Assembly (NCBI GenBank): GCA_032718475.1
Contig: JAUCBJ010007345.1
Span: 1 to 64,000, forward strand
Source: Nemertoderma westbladi
Taxonomy: Eukaryota > Xenacoelomorpha > Nemertodermatida > Nemertodermatidae
Length of the DNA: 64,000 nucleotides
Reading direction: 5' to 3'
The position numbers and the translations under genes were made by a program. This document shows positions 21,472 to 30,932 of this stretch, piece after piece. The notes under the pieces were generated by a model that was not told where the DNA came from, did no database searches, and saw only the letters and a program-made list of their open reading frames with translations. The first letter of the stretch is position 1; each line of letters opens with the position of its first letter.

Positions 21472-22130
21472 TTAGGAGTTTACAAATAGATTTCCACGTA
21501 CCTGTACACCGTAGTAAGGACAGCGGTAGAATTCCATTGTCTTTATATGTGAACATTGAGGGTGGTACCCTTATGTGTCACATAGGAGCGGGATTTGTAG
21601 GTATAAGAAATGGAATTCTACTTGGAACTCACAATATTGAGACATTTTCGAAATTTTAGACAATCCATTTGGATTTGAAAAATTTTTAAAATTTTCTCCA
21701 GTGAATAGATTTCAGGGTACAGTCGGGTGGAACTTAAAATTAGAGAAACAAGAGAGGAAGACTTGCGAGCCTTTCTTAAAATTTTAATTAAATTTTACAC
21801 GGTCTTGTTTCAATAAGTTACGTCAAAATAGACTCCCCTATATTTATTACTAACTCTTGACTGCTTATTTTCTGATAATAGTTTGGGATCAAAAGGTGAG
21901 TATTTTAGACTCACGGCCAGTTTAGCCCAAATTCGTTTTACTTCGGCAAAAAATTTTAGATAAGAAGCAGCGTGTCATTAAAGAAACCCTAGATCTTAGG
22001 CTATGGGTAGGAGGTTAGAGCGTTGTCGAAGCCCAAAAGGCAGACGAAACTCTCACGTCTCCTCACAACTAACCACAAACTCTGTTGTATTCCCTCTAGT
22101 AGTAATGATTATGTAACTACACCTCTAATT
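21472..22130 (+). other. BEL1 spacer between pol and ORF2
   Basis: About 660 bp without a gene. It holds one copy of the recurrent motif at 21753-21776. GGTGAGTATTTTAGAC at about 21895 looks like a splice donor but is unproven. Confidence 0.5.
21753..21776 (+). repeat. Recurrent BEL1 motif, spacer copy
   Basis: AGAGGAAGACTTGCGAGCCT followed by TTCT. It is identical over 24 nt to 19261-19284 inside pol and close to copies at 12745, 14511 (x4), 23851 and 24308. Confidence 0.75.
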
Positions 22131-22466
22131 ATGGAGAAAGGGATACAAGGAGAGCCGAGATGGGGATATGATATCCAAGAGGAAGCGGCAGCTTCATTCG
22201 AACGATTTGGAGCAAAAGACTACACTATATTTGGTATAAAGGAATTATCAGAAAGTACAGCGAAGCTCGCAAAGACAGTAATGCCTTTACTCGAGCAGGA
22301 TTTAGCATATTTCGAGACGTGTATCTTCGCTGTGCGGGATCTCTTATCGAAAGACCATCTATGTTTACATTGTTACCCTATGAAGGAGAACGTATCGTGG
22401 AAATTACGGATGAATCACGGCAGACGCGCGCGCCTATCGGTCACCTTGGTGATGAATTCGAAGTAA
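22131..22466 (+). CDS. BEL1 ORF2, upstream frame
   Basis: From the ATG at 22131 this reads 111 codons in frame 3: MEKGIQGEPRWGYD and onward, with an acidic helical stretch around FERFGAKDYTIFGIKELSES. It overlaps the ORF2b frame, which is open from 22172. The C-terminal part after about 22330 looks less protein-like than the overlapping frame. The likeliest reading is a single accessory protein whose N-terminus is here and whose body continues in the -1 frame, through programmed frameshifting, splicing or a mutation. No classical slippery heptamer is evident. No known family. Confidence 0.5.
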   Translation: MEKGIQGEPRWGYDIQEEAAASFERFGAKDYTIFGIKELSESTAKLAKTVMPLLEQDLAYFETCIFAVRDLLSKDHLCLHCYPMKENVSWKLRMNHGRRARLSVTLVMNSK

Positions 22467-23833
22467 CTACTACGATCGCCGACGATCCTTTAGAGGAACT
22501 TCTTGAGATAGAAAGGAACCTCCCGAAGAAATCTCAGACGGAGATTCGACAACTTGAAGCAACAGATGCTATAGTTTGTATACAACCTTCAGAAACCTAC
22601 CAACCCATAGACCCAGATGATTACGATTATAGTATGGGAGGAAGCGCTCGACCGATTGGAGATCTTATATACGAACGAGTGTGGTACCCTGCTAATACGA
22701 TGTGTAGTAAATGTGGCGTCGCTGGACATCATATGGCAAAGTGCAGTGGAAAGCACATTACTACGACTCAGCTAATCTGTGGATGGTGTGGGGATCAAGG
22801 GTCTCATACCTTTTATACTTGCTGGAGATTTATGGCTCAATGTACTTACTGCAATATAAAGGGACATCGAGCATCTGAATGCCAACTAAGGGACATACCT
22901 TATGAACACGAATCTGTAAAACTCGTGAGGAAATTATTTGATGAGTGGGAAGATTTAGCCGACGAACATGTATCGGCACAGAGAAGACGGTTTCCGATGA
23001 GAGCGCATCTCGGATTTTGGGCGGTAAATCCTCAAACGATGATGTCGGAAGGATATATCTCCGCTATGCCCCAGTATGACGAACTTATCGAGGTTGTCGA
23101 TATTTTGCCCCACGACAGCGGATTTCGAGTAGTGCGCGAATATCTATTACAGATTCACCCAGATAACAAAAACACGTGGAATTTTCAGAAAGTCGTAAAT
23201 CGTATCACGTATGGTGAATTTGATCGTTTCCGAACCGAAAAGCGGAACAAGGGAGCTTGGTTAACCGTCGCATGGGCGTACCGAGCCGCGTTTTACCACA
23301 AACGTATACGAGCGAGCGTATTCGAGGAAGAAGAGGTCCTAGAGGCGACGAATATATCAGCCACTCCGGTTGCGCCGTCTGCACGTCACCCTCGGGAGGA
23401 CGGGCAGGGTAGGATCATACGGGTCCAGAAGGTGGGCCAACAATTGAAGAAAATTATTAATGTAGAAGAACGCAAGGGAGTTGAGCCGACTATTCGAGTT
23501 ACTCGGGATACGGTATCACTTCCAAGAGAACCGGTAGGAGGATCGGGACATACACCAGCTGATCAACAGGGGGCGCAAGCTACTCTTGGGTCTGCGTCGT
23601 CCACTCCTCGCGCGTTCCCAGACGTTCTACCAACTGTAGCGACAACTGATCGGTCACGAGGAATTGGTCGAGGTTTTGGGATGCCAAATAGACGAATTTG
23701 CGAGGAAATAGTTGCACCGTCTCTCAACGTCCCAAGTAAACCAGTGACTCGCCCCATTAGTCCCATATCGCGAGCAAAGTCACCTGTGCGCAGTTTTCGA
23801 GGACGCGGCAGGGCTCGATCTACTAAGCGATAA
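22361..23833 (+). CDS. BEL1 ORF2 zinc-knuckle accessory protein
   Basis: The frame is open from 22172; the first ATG is 22361, giving about 490 aa. The middle has a cluster of zinc knuckles: CSKCGVAGHHMAKC (CX2CX4HX4C), CGWCGDQGSHTFYTC and CTYCNIKGHRASEC. A conserved-looking basic/aromatic domain follows (about RRFPMRAHLGFWAVNPQ to WLTVAWAYRAAFYHKR), then a low-complexity tail rich in R, P and S ending GRGRARSTKR. It sits where some BEL/Pao and retroviral elements carry env, but no signal peptide or transmembrane segment is seen. Three knuckles plus a basic tail suggest nucleic-acid binding, perhaps a nucleocapsid or transport role (inference). Codon use resembles the gag-pol ORF, so it belongs to the element. 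Confidence 0.7.
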   Translation: MFTLLPYEGERIVEITDESRQTRAPIGHLGDEFEVTTTIADDPLEELLEIERNLPKKSQTEIRQLEATDAIVCIQPSETYQPIDPDDYDYSMGGSARPIGDLIYERVWYPANTMCSKCGVAGHHMAKCSGKHITTTQLICGWCGDQGSHTFYTCWRFMAQCTYCNIKGHRASECQLRDIPYEHESVKLVRKLFDEWEDLADEHVSAQRRRFPMRAHLGFWAVNPQTMMSEGYISAMPQYDELIEVVDILPHDSGFRVVREYLLQIHPDNKNTWNFQKVVNRITYGEFDRFRTEKRNKGAWLTVAWAYRAAFYHKRIRASVFEEEEVLEATNISATPVAPSARHPREDGQGRIIRVQKVGQQLKKIINVEERKGVEPTIRVTRDTVSLPREPVGGSGHTPADQQGAQATLGSASSTPRAFPDVLPTVATTDRSRGIGRGFGMPNRRICEEIVAPSLNVPSKPVTRPISPISRAKSPVRSFRGRGRARSTKR

Positions 23834-23850
23834 AAGGGAGGGCAAGGGTG

Positions 23851-23876
23851 GACGGAAGACTCGTGGGCCTTTCTTA
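23851..23876 (+). repeat. Recurrent BEL1 motif, 3' copy 1
   Basis: GACGGAAGACTCGTGGGCCT followed by TTCTTA, just after the ORF2 stop. Confidence 0.65.
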
Positions 23877-24307
23877 TGATTTGTGATTTATTTTGAATTA
23901 TATGTTTTATATTTAGAAAATTTAGTAAACTTATATTTTATATTTGTGCTTATTTCGAACTTATGCAATTTGTATTGTTCCGAATTTATGAAATTTAGAA
24001 ATAAGAACTCATATTTAGTAAACTTATATTTAGTAAGAATTTATATTTTATATTTACGTGATTATTTCGAACTTATGCAATTTATATTATTCTGAACTTA
24101 TGCAATTTATATTGTTCCGAATATTATGCAATTTATATCTTATAAGCAGTATTTGTATTTACAGTGAAATAGAAAGTTTTATAGATAGAAAATTTGTGCT
24201 CAGAAAGACTCATATTTGTAATTATTCCAAACTTATGCAATCTACATTTAGGTACGAAAGTATTTGTAATTACTTGAATTTATGCAATATTTGGGATGCA
24301 ATAGTAG

Positions 24308-24333
24308 ATGGAAGACTCGCGAGCCTTTCTTAT
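24308..24333 (+). repeat. Recurrent BEL1 motif, 3' copy 2
   Basis: GATGGAAGACTCGCGAGCCT followed by TTCTTA, about 290 bp before the 3' LTR. Confidence 0.7.
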
Positions 24334-24747
24334 TGTTTTCATTTATTTGTATTTGTAATTACTTGAATGCAATATCTGAGATGCAATAGATTTATATTGG
24401 TGAATTTAATTTAGATTTATATTGTACTTACTTAGTAAAGCCTTAACTACGTAAAGTTTGAATTTGTAATTATTTTGTATCGAATCATTACGTAAAAGGG
24501 AAGTATTGTTTGAAACTTAATTGTAAATATGTAAGTACGCCCTAAGTATTTTATAGTTTGATTGATTATTGGTGAAAACCGTATATTTTATGCACGATAA
24601 TATCCTGTTTTCATGGAGCGGTATAGAATTATATTCCCTAAATGCCGTGGATTTTCAAAATTTTATTTTATTCGAATTAACTTTGTAAAGATTGCTTTGA
24701 GTTCTCATTAGTATTGGTTCTATCTATTGTGTATCTATCGGTCAAGT

Positions 24748-24834
24748 GGTTCAGTAGCTCAGTTGGTAGAGCGTTGGAAATTATATGTGTAGTAGGTATC
24801 GAGTTCGAATCCTAATAAGTGCGAATTATTTTTT
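24748..24834 (+). promoter_or_regulatory. tRNA-like Pol III cassette in the 3' LTR
   Basis: Identical to the 5' LTR copy: box A at 24755-24766, box B at 24801-24812 and T6 at 24829-24834. Confidence 0.6.
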
Positions 24835-25968
24835 GTGCAGAATTTCAACTCATTTAAATTAACCGCTACAAATTAATTGCATTTGTCTGTACCAATGAGA
24901 CCGTAGTTATTTGATTGTAACCAATGTTGTGTAAGTTATATATTAGCTGGACCAATAAGCTATCTTTAAAACCTTGTTAGAATCTATAGAACAATCGAGA
25001 ATTTTCTCGATTGATTGCGGCACAAATTTGGTATAAAAAGGTGCGATTTCGTTCATTAATCTAATCTACTTTAGTTCACTTACTACTACTTTAGTATACA
25101 TTATCTTATCAATATTCTGTCGTGCTTAGTTTATTCTCAGATTACATTGTATTATAATTGTATCTTCTGTAATAAAGTCAGAATATTCTCTCAGCTTTTC
25201 TGTTTTACTATGGTTTCACTACGGTGAACAAACTCGGGGACAGGATGGCCAGCTAGAGATCGGGCCGCAGCAATGAACGGGAACATCACGGGAATGTAGA
25301 CGAGAGACAACCCGCAATACCATTTAGAGTTATTCGCCCATCGCCTGAAAGGTTAGACAGCGTTCGATCCTTGCTACCTAAGTGTAAGACCAAAAGATCA
25401 AAAGGTAGACGTAGTGACACGCTGCAAGCCTAAAATTACATCATAGGGACTGTACTGTCTTGATTCAGGAAAAAACCGCAGTAGACCTTCATATTCCTAC
25501 GGGGGGAGAGAGGGAGAGCATAAGCAGATACTAGTACGCAGATAGGACGTAGGCACACCGGTACAAGGCATACACATTGGTTAGGGTGCAGCAAACTGTA
25601 CGCTTAACTCTTGCTAAGTACAGGTGTGTGTGCGACTATTTGCCGTACAACGGTGTCCAGTGCATTAGAACTTGTAGGCTAGGGGGGTTGCTGTGTTTTC
25701 ACCTGAATTGGGATTGTACCGTTCAGGCGGTAGGGCAGTTTACGCTAGGCGCAAAATAAATTGAGGCTATCAGGGATATACTAACATCTACCGTGTCCCC
25801 GCCAACGCCCTAATAGGAAGTTACCTGGACTACCTGGGCGACTAAAATTCTAGATAGGAGCCAGGATAGCTATTAGTACCCGTACGCCTACAGTAGTAAA
25901 CTAACACATCTCTTCTTAGTATCAGGGACCTGGTACCTAAAATTGCCGAATTCTGGGCGTAGTATTAA

Positions 25969-27510
25969 CCCTATTAGTACCGGGCTATAAAATGTTGTAC
26001 AAATACCGGGAGGGGGTCATATTGACCCCCCCCTCTAAAATCTACAAATATTTACGAAAACGTCTGATTTTTTGTTTGTACGTAGGTATCACTTGTCTGG
26101 ATCCGACCGAAAAAAAAAATTTTCGAAAAAATGTACTGGGGTGGTTATATTGCAGCACCAAAATTACAAGTAGTGCACAATTTTTACCAAATTTGAAAGT
26201 TACATTTTCGGCTAATTATTTTTCAATACAGGTGTTCTGGGGTGCAAAATACATTGGAAAATATTAAAAAATGATATGATTACTATAAATGGCTGTTTAG
26301 TCTTCTCTGCGTAGGAAAAAAATGAAAAAAACAAGTAACCAGCACTTTTCAGTTAGAACACAAAATTTTTAATTCACTTATACGATGCTATAAATTCACA
26401 TTTTTAAATTCACATTCTAATGGAATACATTTCTAATATGCTAGATCATTGCTACTTGTATTTTTCGGCGTAATTTGGCAAATTTTGGTGCTAGCACCAA
26501 ATTTCGTACCCATCGCCAAAAAGTACAAGTTTGCGATGTCCAGTGCTGTTTTTATTGATTCCATCGGATTCAGGACCCTCATAAACACGTATAACACAAG
26601 AAACAAGGTGATACTATCTACTTATAAATTTGCATATTTTCCAAAATTTGGTGCTGGCACAACAATTTTCACCCACCGGCAAAAAATACAAGTTTGAGAA
26701 CTCTTATGAAATTTTTACTGATTCCATTGAATTCAGAACCATCACAAACCCGTATAACGCAAGAAACAAGGTGACACAATCAATTGATATATTTGATGGT
26801 TTTCAAAATTTGGTGCTAGCACCACATTTTTCACCCACATCCGAAAAATACAAGTTTGAGATGTCTAGTTCGATAATTATATTTTCCATTGAATTCAGAA
26901 CAGCCATAAACCTCTAAAACGCAAGAAATAAATTCTCACAAGCAATTTTATCTATTGAATGGATTTTCAAAATTTCGTGCTAGCACCAAAATTTGCACAC
27001 AGCACCGAAAAATACAAGTTTGATACGCTTGGTGCAACTCGTATATATTTCTTCGAATCCAGAATCCTAAAAAACCCCAATTGCGTAAAAAACAAGTTTC
27101 AAACGATCAATTTACCAAATTTACTTATTTCAAAATTTGGTGCTGGCACCAAAATTTGGCACCCACCGAAAAAAACAAGTTTGAAATTTCTAAATCAATT
27201 TATATGAATTCCATCAAATTTCTAACACCAAAAAACCGGTGTAAATCAAAAATAGAGATGTTACAATTCATATTTAATGAAATGTAATTTTCAAAAAACG
27301 TCTCAAAAAAAGTGCCAAAAGTAGGGTTATAAAATGGTGCTATAACTCGAAAAGTACCCAATATTTTTGAAAACGGTTTCCACTACTAGGAAGACAATAG
27401 ATTTTTAGGAAAAGTCATAAAATTTCAGATTCCCAACTGCGTTTGTTTCAGAATTATAATAAAAAAACCACGGGGGGGGTCATATTGACCCTCCCCCGGG
27501 TTTAATAGGG
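25969..27510. mobile_element. piggyBac-like MITE inserted in the BEL1 3' LTR
   Basis: The insertion is flanked by TTAA on both sides (25965-25968, 27511-27514), present once in the 5' LTR. The ends are inverted: CCCTATTA...TAATAGGG. Subterminal GGGGGTCATATTGACCC-type blocks lie near both ends (about 26014 and 27475). TTAA duplication and CCCT...AGGG ends are hallmarks of the piggyBac superfamily. No transposase ORF is present, so it was mobilised in trans. Its interior is a tandem repeat. Confidence 0.9.
26440..27250. repeat. ~163-bp tandem repeat with central palindrome inside the MITE
   Basis: GGTGCTAGC/GGTGCTGGC recurs at 26488, 26650, 26812, 26976 and 27139 (spacing 162-164). The core TTTGGTGCTAGCACCAAA is a perfect 18-bp palindrome in the best copy. 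Each unit also has an AAAAATACAAGTTTGA block and a TTCCATTGAATTCAGAAC-like block. The three overlapping 80-95-codon ORFs come from the repeat. Confidence 0.85.
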
Positions 27511-28104
27511 TTAACCTTATGCCTGAATTTGAGTCCTGGAAATACGCAAGAGGGGAAGGAACCTTATCATTCGTGAGTATTGGACCTACAAGTTATAAAA
27601 TTAGAATATTCGTAAAATGCACACCGTACCCAGTAATTATATATGTGAAGGAGCAAAACTGCTTTTGACCGTTCAGAATTAACACGCGCGCGTTAGAAAT
27701 TATTTACACCTCAAAATATATAAAATTAACTTTCGTCCTTACTGCACTTTGCTCGCTAGTTAGACATCTCCAAATCTGCTCTATACCTAGCTAGCGTCCC
27801 TTTGCCCAACCATATAAATCACACCGCGGCAAAGTATACGAGCCTCTTAGTCCGTCAGTGAGTCAGCCTGATTTTAGGATTCGCTGCGCGGGATTTTGTT
27901 TTATCGAAGTTTGTCTGCTCGTAGACTGTTTTCTGCCTCACCGGTTAAAAGAGATCGATACTGCAATATATTCGCTTACTTAGGGTTTACTGTTTTGGTG
28001 AGAAGGTCGGATTTATGATTTGATTTACAAACTTTACAGTAGGATATTGCAGGTATTGTTACCGTCTCTTCCGATAGTAGGAATAGGCGTATCTCTCCAA
28101 TTTA

Positions 28105-28360
28105 ACGCACGTTTCGGCCTAACAGGCCTCATCAGTAGCGGTAACCAGCTCAGCCACTAGCCCCTGACACTCGCAGTCCCACCTAATCCACGCACCTAAT
28201 CCACACCTAATCCCACCTAATCCAATTGCACGGGCAGTCTTAAGTTGCAAATATTCTTTCTCTAACAGCGGACCTAACGGCCTCAAGTATGCTAGAGTGA
28301 AACAGGAGGGAAATACAAATAAATAAATATTCAGCTCGGTATTGCTGCCAGGTGATATTA
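28105..28360 (+). mobile_element. Right part of the MITE copy split by BEL1
   Basis: ACGCACGTTTCGGCCTAACA and the following GGTAACCAGCTCAGCCACTA block continue the sequence broken at 9913 and match 28474-28600. It contains several short CCTAATCCAC repeats. Confidence 0.7.
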
Positions 28361-28652
28361 ATTAAATAAATTGGAGATGAGCTGTTGCAACTGTAATTAA
28401 AGGTGTAATATTATGGGTTTGTTCAGAAGTGGAAAAAATGGGAGCGCGTCACCTGGGGTTGAACCAGCGCTATACGCACGTTTCGGCCTAACAGGCCTCA
28501 TCAGTAGTGCTAACCAGCTCAGCCACTAGCCCCTGACACTCGCAGTCCCACCTAATCCACTTCTATTGAACGGGCAGTCTTAAGTTGCAAATATTCTATA
28601 ATATTACACCTTTAATTACAGTTGCAACAGCTCATCTCCAATTTATTTAATA
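28361..28652. mobile_element. MITE with ~50-bp terminal inverted repeats
   Basis: The left end (about 28363) TAAATAAATTGGAGATGAGC and onward through GGTGTAATATTAT is the inverse of 28599-28650 (ATAATATTACACCTTT ... CATCTCCAATTTATTTA). The total is about 290 bp with no ORF. The interior carries the CGCACGTTTCGGCCTAACAG block seen at 28105. The target duplication is uncertain because the flanks are A+T-rich. Confidence 0.75.
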
Positions 28653-28689
28653 AATTATTAAGGACGTACGATACACCTTGGGTATTATA

Positions 28690-28880
28690 TGATATATTTT
28701 GCGTGTTTTTTGTAAAAATTTGTACTTATGGTGTTTTGCCAAATTGAGGATACCTTGTTTTCTAGGCAATACCCCGCAACTATCGTATAGTTACGGGATA
28801 ATACCAGAAAACGGTGTTCCCCTATGTTTTGGCAAAACACCATAAGTCAGAATTTTTACAAAAAAACCGCAATATATTTC
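28690..28880. mobile_element. Foldback palindrome (~190 bp)
   Basis: The left half (TTTTGCGTGTTTTTTG, then ACTTATGGTGTTTTGCCAAA, TTGTTTTCTAGGCAATACC) is matched in inverse by the right half (GGTATT/AATACCAGAAAACGG, TTTGGCAAAACACCATAAGT, TTTACAAAAAAACCGCAA). The centre is near CTATCGTATAGTTACGG (28787-28800). Almost the whole element is one imperfect hairpin. Confidence 0.8.
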
Positions 28881-29140
28881 AAAGGTAATTCTAAATCAAA
28901 TTGAAAGTTTAATTATATGAATTCTATATATATTTAGTTCTATATTCAATATATTCAAAAAACACAATAACAAGTAAACTGAGGCATCTCTCTAAAAAAT
29001 AAACAGTTTTTATTGATTATCTCAGAACTACAAAAATCAACTTAGGGGGTTCTGCCTTGAAGGTGACGACAGATGCAACAACTAAAAAAGGTGAATAAAC
29101 ACCAACTAACGACAGCCACCAATATTACAATTCTATAGTT

Positions 29141-29233
29141 ATTGCTAAGCAACTAGTTGTGGGACGAGCCGTGAAGTGAGTATAAAGTTATTGTATTTAT
29201 AATATTATTTTTAATATGATTATTCTACTTATA
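29141..29233 (+). repeat. Dispersed repeat shared with 51555-51647, copy 1
   Basis: GCTAAGCAACTAGTTGTGGG, then AAGTGAGTATAAAGTTAT and TTTATAATATTATTTTTAAT are found again in the same order at 51555. It lies 0.8 kb upstream of the plus-strand Polinton genes and may be a terminal or subterminal part of that element (inference). Confidence 0.7.
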
Positions 29234-29367
29234 TGCGAGTAGTAGAGGAAGAGGTGACCCCAGCATAGTCCTCCCTAGCTTGTTCTATGGGCGATATCTC
29301 GGAGGACTATTAAAAATGAGTAGTAGATGCCAAATTCCGGAGCGTTTAATTGGTCCATCTGCCGCCA

Positions 29368-29560
29368 TCAGTATTGATTCGCGTCGTTGCCATCAACCAA
29401 TCGTTGCATATTCACCTACGCGTAGCCTAACCTCGCGATGCCCACCTTACTCGACAGCAGCTGTTACCACCTATCAGTATTGATTCGCGTCGTTGCATCA
29501 ACCAATCGTTGCATATTCATCTTCGCATAGCCTAACCTCACAATGCATGGCTAGCCCCAC
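29368..29560 (+). repeat. Tandem duplication, ~108-bp unit
   Basis: CAGTATTGATTCGCGTCGTT, ATCAACCAATCGTTGCATAT and AGCCTAACCTC occur at about 29370 and again at about 29476, with minor changes. Confidence 0.8.
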
Positions 29561-30003
29561 ACATACCCAACCCATCGCTACTCGACTGCTGTTACCTACC
29601 AACCAACCAACTGCGATGCTTGCCTAGCCCACCGGATACTCCCCTTTTCCCCACGCTACCGCATACTGTATACGATGACAATGATAGAGTCAGTCACGGA
29701 CGACATGGCCATCTACGCGCACCACGCATATACCACGCTGTTATATTATATTATATCGATTGCCAACTCATCGATTTACGCAGAACCCAATAATTTTCAA
29801 TTGTACTGTATTTCCCTACCAACTAATCAATCAACAAACCAATAAACCGAATTTAGGCTATTTCTCAGTTTAAGACCTGTATTATTTTTGAAAATATCTT
29901 ATATATATAATCTCTTGCATTAATCACAATTAATCATTTATAATGGTTTTAGTTTAAAAGTTTTTACTTTGTTTGTTTGATTTACAATAAAATAAATTAA
30001 ATA

Positions 30004-30447
30004 ATGTCTTCTGATTCCGATATGGTTATGCCTGTAGTAAGGCATTCATTTTTTGCAGAAGATGGTGAAGCCTATATTGTTATTGATTATACAATTTACC
30101 GTCGAGTAGATGATAAATATAAAATCAATTTTTCTGAAAAAGCCAGGAAAGTTTTAAGCTCAATTGATATTGATGCTTCTGAAAATAGCATTAATCTCTT
30201 AGATTACAACCTAAAAGTTGATCATGGGGGAAAATTAATCAACATCTTACTATTATCCATGATAGAGGGGTTAATTGTTATTACACAATACAACGAAGCT
30301 GGTGAAAAGTTTGAAATACGGCTAAATCGGCATAATCCCTACGAAATTATGTCTTTCTTTATTGTAATGATTTCAAAAGAATCCTTTGTCAAAACTGAAG
30401 AATCAACAGATAATGTTCAATATGTTGATAATATCATTGATTCTTGA
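30004..30447 (+). CDS. Polinton-block hypothetical protein (147 aa)
   Basis: Intact ORF beginning MSSDSDMVMP, followed by FFAEDGEAYIVIDYTIYRR and a mix of charged strands, with a C-terminal acidic tail. There is no signal peptide or clear membrane segment. It is the first gene of the plus-strand block, 0.5 kb before the ATPase. I do not recognise the family. Its low G+C and codon use match the other Polinton genes. Confidence 0.6.
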   Translation: MSSDSDMVMPVVRHSFFAEDGEAYIVIDYTIYRRVDDKYKINFSEKARKVLSSIDIDASENSINLLDYNLKVDHGGKLINILLLSMIEGLIVITQYNEAGEKFEIRLNRHNPYEIMSFFIVMISKESFVKTEESTDNVQYVDNIIDS

Positions 30448-30636
30448 CTTTTCCCCCTATATTATAAATATTTTATGATTATTTTTAAAATTTTGATCTT
30501 TTCAATTAGGAAAAAAAAAAAAATCAAATTTTAAATAATCGTAAATTGTAGTAGTATTTGTATATACAGTATATCGGATTTGTTTGTTTGTTGTGTATTG
30601 AGGTAATTATTTTCAATTTACTTTAAAATTTGGAAA

Positions 30637-30795
30637 ATGGATATTTTAAACGAAAAATGTTCAGTTTGCTAATCTAAGTTATTGCAACATCGAGATTATT
30701 ATAAATGTGAAAATAAATGCCGCCGATGTTACCAATCATTATTTCATGTATAAAGATGCTCACCATGCTTGAAATTACATCAGTCTATACTATAA
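30637..30795 (+). pseudogene. Broken small Cys-rich (zinc-ribbon-like) gene
   Basis: A single frame from the ATG at 30637 reads MDILNEKCSVC, a TAA (30670-30672), then a segment with YKCENKCRRCYQSLF, a second TAA (30751-30753), then CSPCLKLH before a third TAA (30793-30795). The CX2C...CX3CX2C...CX2CX4H pattern persists across the stops, so this looks like a decayed zinc-binding protein of about 50 residues. It was too short and interrupted to appear as an ORF. Small zinc-ribbon genes do occur in virus-like elements, but the identity is unknown. Confidence 0.4.
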
Positions 30796-30932
30796 TTGGA
30801 AATAGCACCTTTTGCACTCTAATACAGTAGTTGCATCAATTTATTGTTATATACATAGTAATGGTGATGGTTCATTGATATTTATATTATATTATATTAT
30901 ATTGTATTGTTGATATATCTTAATAATAATAA

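Larger units (their letters stand above)
23834..24621 (+). other. BEL1 3' non-coding region
   Basis: A+T-rich, with repeated phrases such as ACTTATGCAATTTATATT and TTATATTTAGTA. Two copies of the recurrent motif lie at 23851 and 24308. A purine stretch ATGGAGCGG directly before the 3' LTR (24613-24621) may serve as polypurine tract. Confidence 0.5.
9914..28104 (+). mobile_element. BEL/Pao LTR retrotransposon, nearly intact (BEL1)
   Basis: Two direct terminal repeats (9914-11850 and 24622-28104, the latter holding a 1546-bp secondary insertion) are each 1937 bp of element sequence. Flanking ACGCA at 9909-9913 and 28105-28109 is the 5-bp target duplication, in the size range of this superfamily. 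Between the LTRs lie a leader, one long gag-pol ORF, an accessory zinc-knuckle ORF and an A+T-rich 3' region. The domain order Gag, protease, RT, RNase H, integrase and the DUF1759-like gag assign it to BEL/Pao. The LTRs seem almost identical (one clear difference near 10648/25349: CCTAAAAGG versus CCTGAAAGG), so the insertion is young. The ends read TATAG...ATTTA rather than TG...CA. Confidence 0.93.
24622..28104 (+). repeat. BEL1 3' LTR with inserted MITE
   Basis: Collinear with 9914-11850. After removal of 1546 bp (the MITE plus one TTAA) its length is exactly 1937 bp. It is followed by the target duplication ACGCA (28105-28109). Confidence 0.92.

Noticed and set aside
26449-27287. Chain of 68-95-codon ORFs in the MITE
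   Set aside because: They arise from the 163-bp repeat and shift frame from unit to unit; composition is low-complexity Lys/Asn/Phe.
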